Shown here one piece after another: positions 1 to 8,418 of a stretch of DNA of 64,000 bases (positions are counted from its first letter, which is position 1; each line of letters starts with the position of its first letter). The stretch is from Lachnospiraceae bacterium (GTDB lineage: Bacteria > Bacillota > Clostridia > Lachnospirales > Lachnospiraceae): assembly GCA_910574185.1 (NCBI GenBank), contig CAJSZQ010000006.1, positions 1-64,000 of the forward strand, written 5' to 3'. Under the pieces are notes generated by a model. It was not told where the DNA came from. It worked only from the letters and a program-made list of their open reading frames with translations, and made no database searches. A program made the position numbers and the translations under genes.

Positions 1-58
1 CCGCCGGGATTTATAGGTAACAAAAAAATCGCCTCCAGTCGATTGAAATAAAATATAA

Positions 59-958
59 TCAATCGGCTTCGCCGCAAATTTTGAGCGATTTGTCAAGCGT
101 TTTTTGCAAAAAAGTGGGTGATTTTTTGAGATAGGGATCTGAAAGCCTTATAAAATCAGGGCTGAAGATTCCGAGAATATATATCCCTGGAACGGAGGAA
201 ATGATTGCCCAAAGAGCCTTTGCATCCTTCGGGAGCGTTTTCCCCTGAATCATCAGCGTAATATAAGTACCCAGCGAGATAACCGCCGTATCCTCATTCA
301 CCAAACCGGCGCCTAAGCCTTCTGCCGCCTTATCGTTGGTAGTACTCACAACCGGAAGTCCTTCTGGAAACCCAGTCTCCTTAGCCGCCCAGGAAGTTAC
401 ATACCCCAGTATCTCTCCCGGCCCCACTGCCTCAAAGAGCATTTCCCTTGGAATCTGATAACGTTTGATAATCTCTTCGTTCTCGCTCCAGTTCCACGTC
501 TCCAAATCTACCGGCCATTCTCCAAAAGCATTTCCAATACAGTCCTTCCGTTCGCCTGTCAGTCTTGAAGAAAGATAACCGGTAGACGATGTAACATATG
601 CCGTCTCTGGATTTGTATGCTCGTAGGGATGCGCCGTACGCGCATCCATCCAGCTTATCACTGGCTGAGCCAGCGTGCCATCCCTTTTAAGCAGCGCTCT
701 GCAGCACCGGATTCCTCCGATTCCGACTCCGATAATGTCCTTCTTATCTCCCTGAAATTCTTTCATGGCCCGCCTGCTCGCCTCACACAAACTGTCCCAC
801 AAATCATCATCTGGATGTTCCACAATTCCTGGTTCTGCCAGATGCATCGGAGCCAGCTTCTTTCTGCCTCGGGCTGCAATATTCCCTTTTAAGTCATAGA
901 TTAATATCTTTGCACTCTGGGAACCCACGTCAATTCCCACGATATATTTCTGTCCCAT
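59..958 (-). pseudogene. FGGY-family carbohydrate kinase, C-terminal half missing
   Basis: The N-terminal actin-like domain of an FGGY sugar kinase is clear: the phosphate-binding start GIDVGSQSAKILIYD, a WMDARTAH substrate-site segment near residue 105, and a TNDKAAEGLGAG / SLGTYI segment near residues 210-235. The start at 958 has an AGGAG site just upstream. Family members are about 500 residues, but this frame stops after 299, and recognisable similarity ends near residue 257 (about base 185), just after a SSVPGIY segment. The second ATPase domain is not seen in any frame up to the window edge. I read it as truncated or frameshifted. The sugar is unknown. It is last in the operon, 15 bp after the short-chain dehydrogenase, so it probably once phosphorylated that enzyme's product. 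Confidence 0.6.
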
Positions 959-973
959 TATTTCATCTCCTGA

Positions 974-1750
974 TTATCGAATCAGATATCCGCCGTCTAC
1001 TGCCAGAATATGTCCGTTCACAAATCCAGCGGCCTCGCTGGCAAGGAAAACAACCGCTCCCATCAGGTCATGCACCTCTCCCCATCTGTTTGCAGGCGTG
1101 TGATTCACAATCGCTTTGCTTCTCTCCGGATCATTTACAGAATATTCTGCTGCCTTAGTCTTAAAATATCCGGGCGCTATTCCATTTACCTGAATGTTAT
1201 ACTGTCCGAGTTCGTCACAGTACGCCTTGGTAAGACCGGCAATTCCATGTTTTGTCGCAACATATGCAGGCGAGAGCTGGCAGCCAAGGAAAGCAAACAG
1301 TGAACAGATATTAATAATTTTTCCATGATTCTGAGGAATCATTACCTTTGCACACTCATGGCTCATCTCAAACGCTGCGGTCAGGTTGATATCAACCATC
1401 TTATCCCACAAGTTTCTGCCGAATTTTGTAACCTCCTCACAGAGACAGATACCGGCGCAATTCACCAGAATATCAACCGAGCCCAATTCTTTCACGCAGT
1501 TACTTACAATTTCTGCCGGAACTCCTTCTTTTGTCAAGTCCGCATGCATATAAACTGCTTTGGAGCCTTCCGCCTCAATTAACTGGTTAAATTCCGAATT
1601 GTCTGGTTCAATACTCGGCATGAATATATTAGCTCTCGCTTTTGCTAACGCAAGAGAAAACGCCTGCCCTAACCCCGTATTTCCTCCTGTAACGATTGCG
1701 TTCTTTCCTTTTAATGAAAAATAATTCATATTAAAATCTGTAATGTTCAT
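974..1750 (-). CDS. SDR-family oxidoreductase (KduD/gluconate 5-dehydrogenase-like)
   Basis: Classical short-chain dehydrogenase of 258 residues, the usual length. It shows the NAD(P)-binding TGGNTGLG motif (about residues 21-28), NCAG (about 110), and a catalytic Ser followed by YVATK, with the GIAPGYFKT segment after the active site. Closest in style to 2-deoxy-D-gluconate 3-dehydrogenase (KduD) and gluconate 5-dehydrogenase, which interconvert a sugar acid and its keto form with NAD(P)H in the cytoplasm. It lies 15 bp downstream of etfA and upstream of the broken sugar kinase, so it is probably part of the same sugar or sugar-acid oxidation operon. The exact substrate cannot be read from sequence. 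Confidence 0.88.
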   Translation of the reverse strand: MNITDFNMNYFSLKGKNAIVTGGNTGLGQAFSLALAKARANIFMPSIEPDNSEFNQLIEAEGSKAVYMHADLTKEGVPAEIVSNCVKELGSVDILVNCAGICLCEEVTKFGRNLWDKMVDINLTAAFEMSHECAKVMIPQNHGKIINICSLFAFLGCQLSPAYVATKHGIAGLTKAYCDELGQYNIQVNGIAPGYFKTKAAEYSVNDPERSKAIVNHTPANRWGEVHDLMGAVVFLASEAAGFVNGHILAVDGGYLIR

Positions 1751-1765
1751 AATTTTTTCTTCCTT

Positions 1766-2860
1766 TCAATTTTTATTTTGGTTAATTCTTTTTGTCAGTT
1801 TCTCAATAAATTCCACAGCATCGCCTTCGACTACAATTTCTGATAAACTGCAAATCGGCGCGTTTCTGTTTGTGTTGACAGAAATGATATGCTCCACGTT
1901 CTTCAGGCCTTCGATATGCTGCATAGAGCCGTATATCCCCAGCGCCAGATAAAGTTTCGGACTTACCGTTCTGCCAGACTGCCCTACCTGTATGCTTCTT
2001 GGGGCTATTCCTTCATCTACCAGCTTTCTGCTGGAGGAAACCATTGCTCCTAATGGCTTTGCCAGCCGCGCCAACTCCTCAAAGTGATTCCGTACTCCGC
2101 CTCCGCCGGATACAAGTATTTCGGCATTACAGATATCCCGATTTTCGTCTTTCCGGGTACATGCAATCAACTGTACCCCTCCGCCTCTTGTATCCCTCAT
2201 CTTCGCTCCCTGCTCCATGATACACAGCTCCCGGCTGTAAGGCTCCTTCCGGCAGGTACAGACACTGCCGGCCGACGCGTCATACTCATCGTTCCTTACA
2301 TTCTCAGTCAGCCTTTTCTCCCTGATACCATGCGCCTCCTCGTCCGCCAGCTCATATGTAATGATACACGTACTTCTGTCTGACGTTCCATCATACCGAA
2401 ACACCCCCGGACGTACTGTCATCATTATCGGGCCCAGACCCTGATTCGTGATGCATGCCATCAGCTTTCCCTCAAAGGCAGGCCGTATCATCTGAATCTC
2501 TCCGCCTTCGATGCAAACGTCTACCACATCCGCAACCAATCCTGTCCCCAGTTTCGCAGCCAGCGCCGCCGCTGTCATTCTTCCCATAAAGACTGCCGCC
2601 ATAATGATACAGGAGAAATGCTTCTGCCTTTCCAGCTTCTCTATACAGGAAGCCATAAAGCGCGCCTGATATTTCTGACTTTCGCTGGCTTGAAAATAGT
2701 GAATCTCATCAAAATATCCAAGAAGCGATTCCTCTGGTTTTGCGAAAGCTGCCGCACACAGTTCTATTTCATCCAGCGGATACATCCGACGTACCACCTC
2801 AATCAACTCCAGAGAACCTTTTCCACTATTTTCATCCAGATATATCAACACCCTAATCAT
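1766..2860 (-). CDS. etfA: Electron transfer flavoprotein alpha subunit
   Basis: EtfA, 364 residues. The C-terminal FAD domain is recognisable by a VSSSRKLVDEG segment, QVGQSGRTVSPKLYLALG and a GSMQH loop (about residues 270-315), followed by VNTNRNAPI. The middle has the family's RPAFEGKLMA segment. With EtfB it forms a soluble FAD heterodimer passing electrons between a dehydrogenase and another acceptor. It overlaps etfB by 8 bp, so translation is coupled. In anaerobic Clostridia an EtfAB pair beside a GlcD-like FAD oxidase often makes an electron-confurcating dehydrogenase, as in Acetobacterium lactate dehydrogenase LctBCD. That role here is inferred from the neighbour at 4953-6431. No N-terminal ferredoxin domain is present. 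Confidence 0.9.
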   Translation of the reverse strand: MIRVLIYLDENSGKGSLELIEVVRRMYPLDEIELCAAAFAKPEESLLGYFDEIHYFQASESQKYQARFMASCIEKLERQKHFSCIIMAAVFMGRMTAAALAAKLGTGLVADVVDVCIEGGEIQMIRPAFEGKLMACITNQGLGPIMMTVRPGVFRYDGTSDRSTCIITYELADEEAHGIREKRLTENVRNDEYDASAGSVCTCRKEPYSRELCIMEQGAKMRDTRGGGVQLIACTRKDENRDICNAEILVSGGGGVRNHFEELARLAKPLGAMVSSSRKLVDEGIAPRSIQVGQSGRTVSPKLYLALGIYGSMQHIEGLKNVEHIISVNTNRNAPICSLSEIVVEGDAVEFIEKLTKRINQNKN

Positions 2861-3653
2861 CGTTTAAAAATCCCTTTTCCAGCAAAAACTGATACACATA
2901 CTCAATTCCCGCTTCATCATTCTGCACCACTCTTTTTTCTTTATCCGAGAACTTCTTCGGATAGGTTCGGAGTACTCTGGTTCTGGAACCTGCAAGCCCG
3001 GTTTCTCCTTCCCCAAAGCAAAGTTCTCTGTTCGTCAGAACTTTAAGCCGGTCAGACATATCCTTTTTCCAATCATCATATCGGATATAGAGAAGCTTAT
3101 ACCCACTTTCCCCGCTGATTCCAATCACTGCCGGCAGGCTGATTGAAAAGGTTAGTTTCTTCTTTCCGTCTTCTGCTTCAGCCAGAATACCTCTGTCTGC
3201 CTGCTCATTCCGCCTAATCTCTGTGACATGACTCATAATCTCTGCATCCAGAAGTTCTGCAACCTGCGGCAGAACCTGTCCGGTATCGCCGTCCAGAGAA
3301 TGGGTTCCGCCAATTACCAGGTCAAATCCACTTAATTCTATTCCTTTCGCCAGTATCCGGCTTGTCACATAAGTATCGCTCCCCCGGAACATCTCATCCG
3401 AAATCAGAACCGCTCTGTCCGCCCCACACCTGATAAAATTTTCCAGATATTTCTGATTGGACACCGGCCCCATACTGACGACGGTTACTTCAGCCCCGCA
3501 TTTCTCCTTCATCCTAAGAGCCGCCGCTACTGCACAAGAGTCCTCTGGATTCACAACTGATTTCTTATTTTCCCTTACAAGAATGTTTTTATCATAATCG
3601 TAAGTAAAATGTTCCACATCCGGGATAATCTTGACCAGACATACAATCTTCAT
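2853..3653 (-). CDS. etfB: Electron transfer flavoprotein beta subunit
   Basis: EtfB of 266 residues, normal length. It starts MKIVCLVKIIPD, typical of the family, and carries the nucleotide-binding segment DLVIGGTHSLDGDTGQVLPQVAELL (about residues 115-140). The ribosome site AGGGG sits unusually close to the ATG, but the start is fixed by the family N-terminus. The gene begins 3 bp after the MFS transporter stop and overlaps etfA. It partners EtfA and probably takes electrons from, or gives electrons to, the FAD oxidase two genes upstream. Confidence 0.9.
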   Translation of the reverse strand: MKIVCLVKIIPDVEHFTYDYDKNILVRENKKSVVNPEDSCAVAAALRMKEKCGAEVTVVSMGPVSNQKYLENFIRCGADRAVLISDEMFRGSDTYVTSRILAKGIELSGFDLVIGGTHSLDGDTGQVLPQVAELLDAEIMSHVTEIRRNEQADRGILAEAEDGKKKLTFSISLPAVIGISGESGYKLLYIRYDDWKKDMSDRLKVLTNRELCFGEGETGLAGSRTRVLRTYPKKFSDKEKRVVQNDEAGIEYVYQFLLEKGFLNDD

Positions 3654-3656
3654 CCC

Positions 3657-4940
3657 CTATTCACTCTGTCCTTTCGCCTCTGTCTTTTTCGTCATCTTCA
3701 TAAATATTGCTATCAAAACCACACCCACAATTCCCATTGCCGCGCTGCCGATAAAGTAAGCGTTGTAACCTCCGTTTGGTCCGAAATTATCAAACATTGC
3801 AGTATTAAATATCGGTATCACAATATCCGGAAGATATCCCAAAAGCGCGGTAAATCCTAACGCAGTACCGATAATATTCGGATTCACTTCGCAGTCGTCC
3901 ATCAGCGACCAGTAAGTTCCTCTTACCGCATAGATGAAGAAAGACAGCACCAGAATCATTCCGATAAACAACCCATTTCCCAGCGTAACCGGAAGCAGGG
4001 AAACAATAATCAACCCGATAGCAGAACATAACAGTACTGTAAAAATAGTCTTCGCCCTTCCGGTCTTGTCGCCGACAAAGCCGCCGATAAAACCGCCCAC
4101 CGGCCGAAGCCAAAGCACAACCGTCATTACCACGCCAACTGTTACCGCATCAATCCCTACGTTTGACTGTAAAAAACCGCTGAAGTAGTATAATGTCCAG
4201 GTAAGAGAATAGGACATAAAGATAATTCCCGCCAGTACAAATATGGATTTATTCTTTATCAGCTCTTTACAGTCGCTAAGCCGAATAACATCCCTTTTAT
4301 ATTCCGAACCCTTCCGAAACATACTATCCGGATTTTTGTCATCATCCATAAAGATAATAATCAGAACCATCACTACAATGATAGCAATTGTATAGAGGTA
4401 TACCAGCGCTACCATAGCGCTTCTCTTCTCTGCAATTCCAGGATTGCTCCCCATGAGCTTTGCAAAGATTGCAACGGCAATTACAGCAAGCACCGCTTCA
4501 ATCAGACCTCTGCCGCCGTCTAAGATTCCAAAGAATCTTCCCTGCTCTTCCGGTCTTGCCAGCAGCTTAATCAACTTCATATGCGCCGACCAGAAAGTAA
4601 GAATGGAAAATATTCCCCAGAGCATATAGATAACTACGACTCCGCCAAATCCAGGAACTCTTGCAAACCAGAAGCCTGCCGCCGCCGTTCCAGCCAGAGA
4701 CAGAATCAGAAGTTTCTTACAGGAAAACTTATCGCACAGAATCCCGCTTGGAAAATACGTTATAACCGATATAATTCCCAGCGCCAGGAAAATCGTATTT
4801 AAGTCCTGAACAGAAAAGTTATAGACCTCCAGCAGCGTTTCCTGATAATTATTTTTCAGGTATGCAATCGGATAAATTACTCCTGCAGACGCTACAACCA
4901 GCGCCAGTTGAATGTAACGCTTTATACTCTCTTTATTCAT
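3657..4940 (-). CDS. MFS transporter, probably for a sugar acid or related catabolite
   Basis: Integral membrane protein of 427 residues with about twelve hydrophobic segments. The first half has a PSGILCDKFSCKK loop (the MFS motif-A position) and the second half GGFIGGFVGDKTGRAKT, which is the repeat of motif A. A hydrophilic central loop (about residues 205-235) separates the halves. It lies between the FAD oxidase and etfB in one tightly packed operon, which suggests it brings in the substrate that the oxidase or SDR acts on. Substrate unknown. Confidence 0.85.
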   Translation of the reverse strand: MNKESIKRYIQLALVVASAGVIYPIAYLKNNYQETLLEVYNFSVQDLNTIFLALGIISVITYFPSGILCDKFSCKKLLILSLAGTAAAGFWFARVPGFGGVVVIYMLWGIFSILTFWSAHMKLIKLLARPEEQGRFFGILDGGRGLIEAVLAVIAVAIFAKLMGSNPGIAEKRSAMVALVYLYTIAIIVVMVLIIIFMDDDKNPDSMFRKGSEYKRDVIRLSDCKELIKNKSIFVLAGIIFMSYSLTWTLYYFSGFLQSNVGIDAVTVGVVMTVVLWLRPVGGFIGGFVGDKTGRAKTIFTVLLCSAIGLIIVSLLPVTLGNGLFIGMILVLSFFIYAVRGTYWSLMDDCEVNPNIIGTALGFTALLGYLPDIVIPIFNTAMFDNFGPNGGYNAYFIGSAAMGIVGVVLIAIFMKMTKKTEAKGQSE

Positions 4941-4952
4941 CTCTTCATCTCC

Positions 4953-6431
4953 TTATTTTTGGTATTTCTCCCCCTCTTTCTGAGGAAAAATTGTTCCAAA
5001 GTTCATAATTCCATTGGGGTCGAATGTTTTTTTGAGCGACTCCAACATATAATACGCCGAGCCATGTTCTTCTTTGGTCCATTCGTTCCGATATTTGCCA
5101 ATTCCATGATGATGGCACATGGAACCGCCCTCTTTCAGCGTCTCTTCAACAATAATCCTCTGAATCGGATGATGATAAACTCTTAATTCATCTTCCGGCG
5201 CACAGTTAATATTGTAGTTATAGACAAAATACATATTGGTTCCATTTACATAACTGTGTGAAGAATGACCGCCCAGCATAGTTAAGTCGTCCGCCATCTC
5301 ATATTCATTCCGGATTCTTTCTATTACGCGATAATATATCTTCGTAATACTTTCCCAGTCAGCCGATATCTCGGTTGTATAACCATCGTGACGGTCATTC
5401 GTAATCATACCCTGCCGCTCGTCTTCCAAATCCTGCTCGGACCAGTTCAAATGGTTGAACCATTCTTCAATTAACTGACTGTCCACCTGCTCTATAACGC
5501 CTTCTCCAAACTTTCTGACAGCCGCCTCAATCGCGTCGCCGGTAGCCTTTACGATTCCTTCCGGGCCTTCCGCCATAAATATCAACACGCACTTGCTCTT
5601 ATAAAAATGGTAGAAATGTTGTCTTGCATCCTCCTCCGAATAGGTTCTTGCCACAGATGGGCGGAACCCTTCTGTTACCACTTCCCTCAATATTTTGATT
5701 CCCGTATCCACATCTTCAATCAGATAACCATAGAACCGGTTATTATCTGGATAGTATTTAAATATCTTAATTGTAACCTCTGTTATGTAGCAAAGTGTTC
5801 CTTCATTTCCAAGAACAATATGACGGATATCCGGCCCGGCAGACCTGCGGGGAACATTCTTTATCCTTGCAATATGTCCATTTGGAAATACACACTCAAG
5901 GCCAGCCAGCATATCCTCGATGGCGCCATACAAGGTAGAGAACTGACCGATACTTCTGGTCGCCACAAGTCCTCCGTACTGTGCCACTGGCTTAGACTGT
6001 GGGGAGTGCCCGGTCGTATATCCCAGTTTCCGCAGCTCATCCTCTAAATCCTGAAGTCTTACTCCAGCCTGTACAGTCGCCTGCATATTATACGTATCAA
6101 TCTTAATAATCTTATTTAAATTCTTCGCATCAACTACAATTGCCTGTTCTTTCCAGTTTTCCAGTCCTCCCTCTGTTGCTGTTTTACCGCTTCTTGGTAT
6201 TACATTAATCCGATTTTCATTACAGTATACTAATATCTTCTGCACTTCTTCTGTCGAATATGGATAGACAATCGCCAGCGGGCTAGGAACATTCAACGCT
6301 TTTTTTGCCCTGGCGTACTTCTTATAACGGTCTGCAGAAGACTCATATAGTTCGTCTTTATCCAAATTAATCTGTGACTCTTCCAACATCCCGCCTAAAT
6401 CTCTTATAATCTCTTCATTTCTCTTTGCCAA
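4953..6431 (-). CDS. FAD-binding oxidase/dehydrogenase (GlcD / alkyl-DHAP synthase-like)
   Basis: Vanillyl-alcohol-oxidase-fold flavoenzyme. The N-terminal PCMH FAD domain has INVIPRSGKTATEGG (about residue 77) and HSPQSKPVAQYGGLVAT (about 140). The C-terminal cap ends with a GGSMCHHHGIGK active-site segment (about 430) and a FDPNGIMNFG terminus. Known relatives oxidise 2-hydroxy acids (GlcD, D-lactate dehydrogenase) or act as alkyl-DHAP synthase; the CHHHGIGK segment is most like the latter group. I chose the TTG at 6431 because GGAGG lies 9 bases upstream; an ATG three codons earlier abuts the ribosome site. It heads the operon with an MFS carrier and EtfAB, so it probably hands electrons to EtfAB. 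Product about 492 residues. Confidence 0.82.
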   Translation of the reverse strand: MAKRNEEIIRDLGGMLEESQINLDKDELYESSADRYKKYARAKKALNVPSPLAIVYPYSTEEVQKILVYCNENRINVIPRSGKTATEGGLENWKEQAIVVDAKNLNKIIKIDTYNMQATVQAGVRLQDLEDELRKLGYTTGHSPQSKPVAQYGGLVATRSIGQFSTLYGAIEDMLAGLECVFPNGHIARIKNVPRRSAGPDIRHIVLGNEGTLCYITEVTIKIFKYYPDNNRFYGYLIEDVDTGIKILREVVTEGFRPSVARTYSEEDARQHFYHFYKSKCVLIFMAEGPEGIVKATGDAIEAAVRKFGEGVIEQVDSQLIEEWFNHLNWSEQDLEDERQGMITNDRHDGYTTEISADWESITKIYYRVIERIRNEYEMADDLTMLGGHSSHSYVNGTNMYFVYNYNINCAPEDELRVYHHPIQRIIVEETLKEGGSMCHHHGIGKYRNEWTKEEHGSAYYMLESLKKTFDPNGIMNFGTIFPQKEGEKYQK

Positions 6432-6520
6432 TTTTACCATCCTCCAGTTTCACATATTGTCAACATCAACCAAATTAAGCGCTTTATTTTTTTATTTGTA
6501 TGTTGCTTTTGTCAGATTCA

Positions 6521-6548
6521 GAGTATCATACTCATTTTCCATTATCAA
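6521..6548 (-). promoter_or_regulatory. Promoter with overlapping palindromic operator for the FAD oxidase operon
   Basis: On the minus strand TTGATA (6548-6543) is followed by AT-rich sequence containing the perfect palindrome GAGTAT-C-ATACTC (6521-6533) where the -10 element would lie. A weak catabolite-repression-like core, AAGCGCTT, occurs further downstream near 6478. The rest of the gap between 6441 and 6690 is AT-rich and holds no gene that I can see. The promoter call is based on position and motif only. Confidence 0.45.
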
Positions 6549-6692
6549 TACATTTTTAGAAAATTTTCTTTAAATTGTTGATTCTTATTTTTTTACGGAA
6601 AATTTTCCACTCTATAGACACTATTATTGCTTACAGCATATTATTCGGCCTCCATTTTCTTACACCTCTTTGTAAAAGACATTTTTCTGCGC

Positions 6693-6748
6693 AAAAAAAC
6701 CACCTGCGGGTATAATGATATGATACCATCCTACCCGCAAGCGGTTTT
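6693..6748 (-). terminator. Rho-independent terminator of the TRAP/KDPG operon
   Basis: A 17-base stem (arms 6696-6712 and 6732-6748, two imperfect pairs) reading CCGCTTGCGGGTA on the minus strand, followed by a run of seven T. It lies downstream of the KDPG aldolase gene and before the next minus-strand promoter, so it separates the two operons. Confidence 0.8.
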
Positions 6749-6821
6749 CAAAGCATATTGAATTTAATATCTTTTCCAGCATCCTATTTACAGCAATCTC
6801 CCAGCGTTCTCACATCTGCCA

Positions 6822-7442
6822 TCAAGGATATCCTGGAATAAGCGCTTCTACTACATTTTCAGAAACTTTATCCCACTTTTTTTCTTCTATCCACTTCTTT
6901 GGAGCTATACCGTTTCCTATTCCTGCTCCAATATAACCTTCCTTCAGCTTAGCTGGAACTTCCGTTATAGTAATTCCTCCTACGGCAACGAACTGCGCGC
7001 TGGGAAACGGTCCTTTTAACTGACGCAGATATTGTTCCGACACTTCGCATGCCGGAAATAATTTCAAAACATAAAACCCAAACCGGAGACACCTTGAAAT
7101 ATCAGAAGGCGTGAAGACTCCGGGAATAAGCTTCCGTCCCTTCTCCCGACACAGTTTTAGTATTTCATCATCCGCAGACGGAGACAAATAAAAGTCAGCA
7201 TTCACTTCCTCAGCTCTGAAAAAGGATACCCTGTTAACAATCGTACCAGCGCCTATCCGAACATCTTCCGGCAATTCTCTTCTCAGCCCTAAAATCTGAC
7301 GTTCGGCAGACGAATCCGTCATTGAGACCTCAAACAAACGAATCCCTCCCTCATATAGCGCCTTCGCATAAGAAATGTAAATATCATCCGAAATCCCTCT
7401 GAAAATTGCGCATACTTTATGTTTTTGAAACAACTCTTCCAA
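6822..7442 (-). CDS. eda: 2-dehydro-3-deoxyphosphogluconate (KDPG/KHG) aldolase
   Basis: Class I aldolase of 206 residues, the standard length. Motifs in order: FEVSMT (about 37) carrying the catalytic Glu, GAGTIV (about 64), PGVFTPS (about 113) and LKLFPA (about 127), whose Lys forms the Schiff base. It cleaves KDPG to pyruvate and glyceraldehyde 3-phosphate. It starts at TTG with AGGGGG 8 bases upstream. It is the last gene of the minus-strand TRAP operon, 12 bp after the KDG kinase, which makes its substrate. Together they form the classic lower branch for hexuronate or aldonate catabolism. Confidence 0.9.
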   Translation of the reverse strand: MEELFQKHKVCAIFRGISDDIYISYAKALYEGGIRLFEVSMTDSSAERQILGLRRELPEDVRIGAGTIVNRVSFFRAEEVNADFYLSPSADDEILKLCREKGRKLIPGVFTPSDISRCLRFGFYVLKLFPACEVSEQYLRQLKGPFPSAQFVAVGGITITEVPAKLKEGYIGAGIGNGIAPKKWIEEKKWDKVSENVVEALIPGYP

Positions 7443-7454
7443 TCCGCTCGCCCC

Positions 7455-8405
7455 CTATCGATATACAATATTTTCATTTCCAAGAATATCTTCCATCATC
7501 TCTCTTGATGGAACACCTTCTGTATCCCCATGGCTTTCTGTCGCCATAGCTCCCGCTACCGCCGCCATCTCCCCGCATACTTCCAACGGCTTCTGTTCAA
7601 GAATACCGCACACAAACGCTGCGTCAAATGCATCGCCCGCTCCAACCGGCTCAACACACCGACAGGGATAGGAATTGATTTTTATCATCTGCCTCCCATC
7701 ACTTATAAAAGCTCCCTTTTTTCCCTGCTTCAACGCTGCATATTTCATGCCGGAGCAGACAAATAAACTGTGAAGTACTTTTCCAGGCTCTTTTGTTCCC
7801 AGCAGAATTTCGGCCTCTTCTTCTCCCAGACACACAATGGACGCACGCTGCATCATCTCTCTCAACATATCTGAATAGTCTCTGCCCTTCCATAGCTTTC
7901 GTCTGATATTCGGGTCAAAGCTAACCGGAATATGGAGCTCTTCTGCCAAATCAAACAATTCCCAAATTTTCCCTTCGCAGGACTGACTTAATACCGGCGT
8001 TACCCCCGTCAAATGAATCAGCCTTGCTCCCTCAAAATATTCTCTGTGTAAAAAGAGACGTTCCAGATGACTGGCTGCGGAATTATCCCTGTAATAAAAC
8101 ACACTGGTCTCCCCGTTCATTTTACTCTGTTTTACCATTAAACCCGTACGAAATTCTTCATCAAACTCAACCTGCGAAGTATCGACGCCCTCAGCCCGAA
8201 CAGAATTTAAAATAAACTTTCCAATTTCATCTGTCCCTAAACGACTGACCCACCCGGACGAATGTCCCATTTTACTGACGCCAATAGCGAAATTACTCTC
8301 CGCCCCTGCTATATGAGCCTCATACTCCTTCATATATCGAAGCATTCCTGTTGTTTTAGGCGCGATGCAAAACATAGTTTCTCCCAAAGTTATGATTTCC
8401 GGCAT
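7455..8405 (-). CDS. kdgK: 2-dehydro-3-deoxygluconate kinase (PfkB family)
   Basis: Ribokinase/PfkB-fold kinase, about 316 residues from the ATG at 8405, which has GGGGAG 7 bases upstream; the frame is open further upstream but lacks a site. Signatures: N-terminal ITLGETMFCIAP, the substrate segment AHIAGAESNFAIGVSKMG (about 32-49) and the ATP-site GAGDAFDAAFV with catalytic Asp (about 255). Predicted to phosphorylate 2-keto-3-deoxygluconate to KDPG. Its position between DctM and KDPG aldolase supports KDG rather than ribose or fructose as substrate. The TRAP system therefore probably imports a hexuronate, an aldonate or KDG itself. Confidence 0.87.
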   Translation of the reverse strand: MPEIITLGETMFCIAPKTTGMLRYMKEYEAHIAGAESNFAIGVSKMGHSSGWVSRLGTDEIGKFILNSVRAEGVDTSQVEFDEEFRTGLMVKQSKMNGETSVFYYRDNSAASHLERLFLHREYFEGARLIHLTGVTPVLSQSCEGKIWELFDLAEELHIPVSFDPNIRRKLWKGRDYSDMLREMMQRASIVCLGEEEAEILLGTKEPGKVLHSLFVCSGMKYAALKQGKKGAFISDGRQMIKINSYPCRCVEPVGAGDAFDAAFVCGILEQKPLEVCGEMAAVAGAMATESHGDTEGVPSREMMEDILGNENIVYR

Positions 8406-8418
8406 GAATTTCTCCCCT

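Noticed and set aside
6472-6488. CcpA cre-like site AAGCGCTTTA downstream of the FAD oxidase promoter
   Set aside because: It matches only the core of the consensus, and AT-rich flanks make chance likely; mentioned only within the promoter entry.
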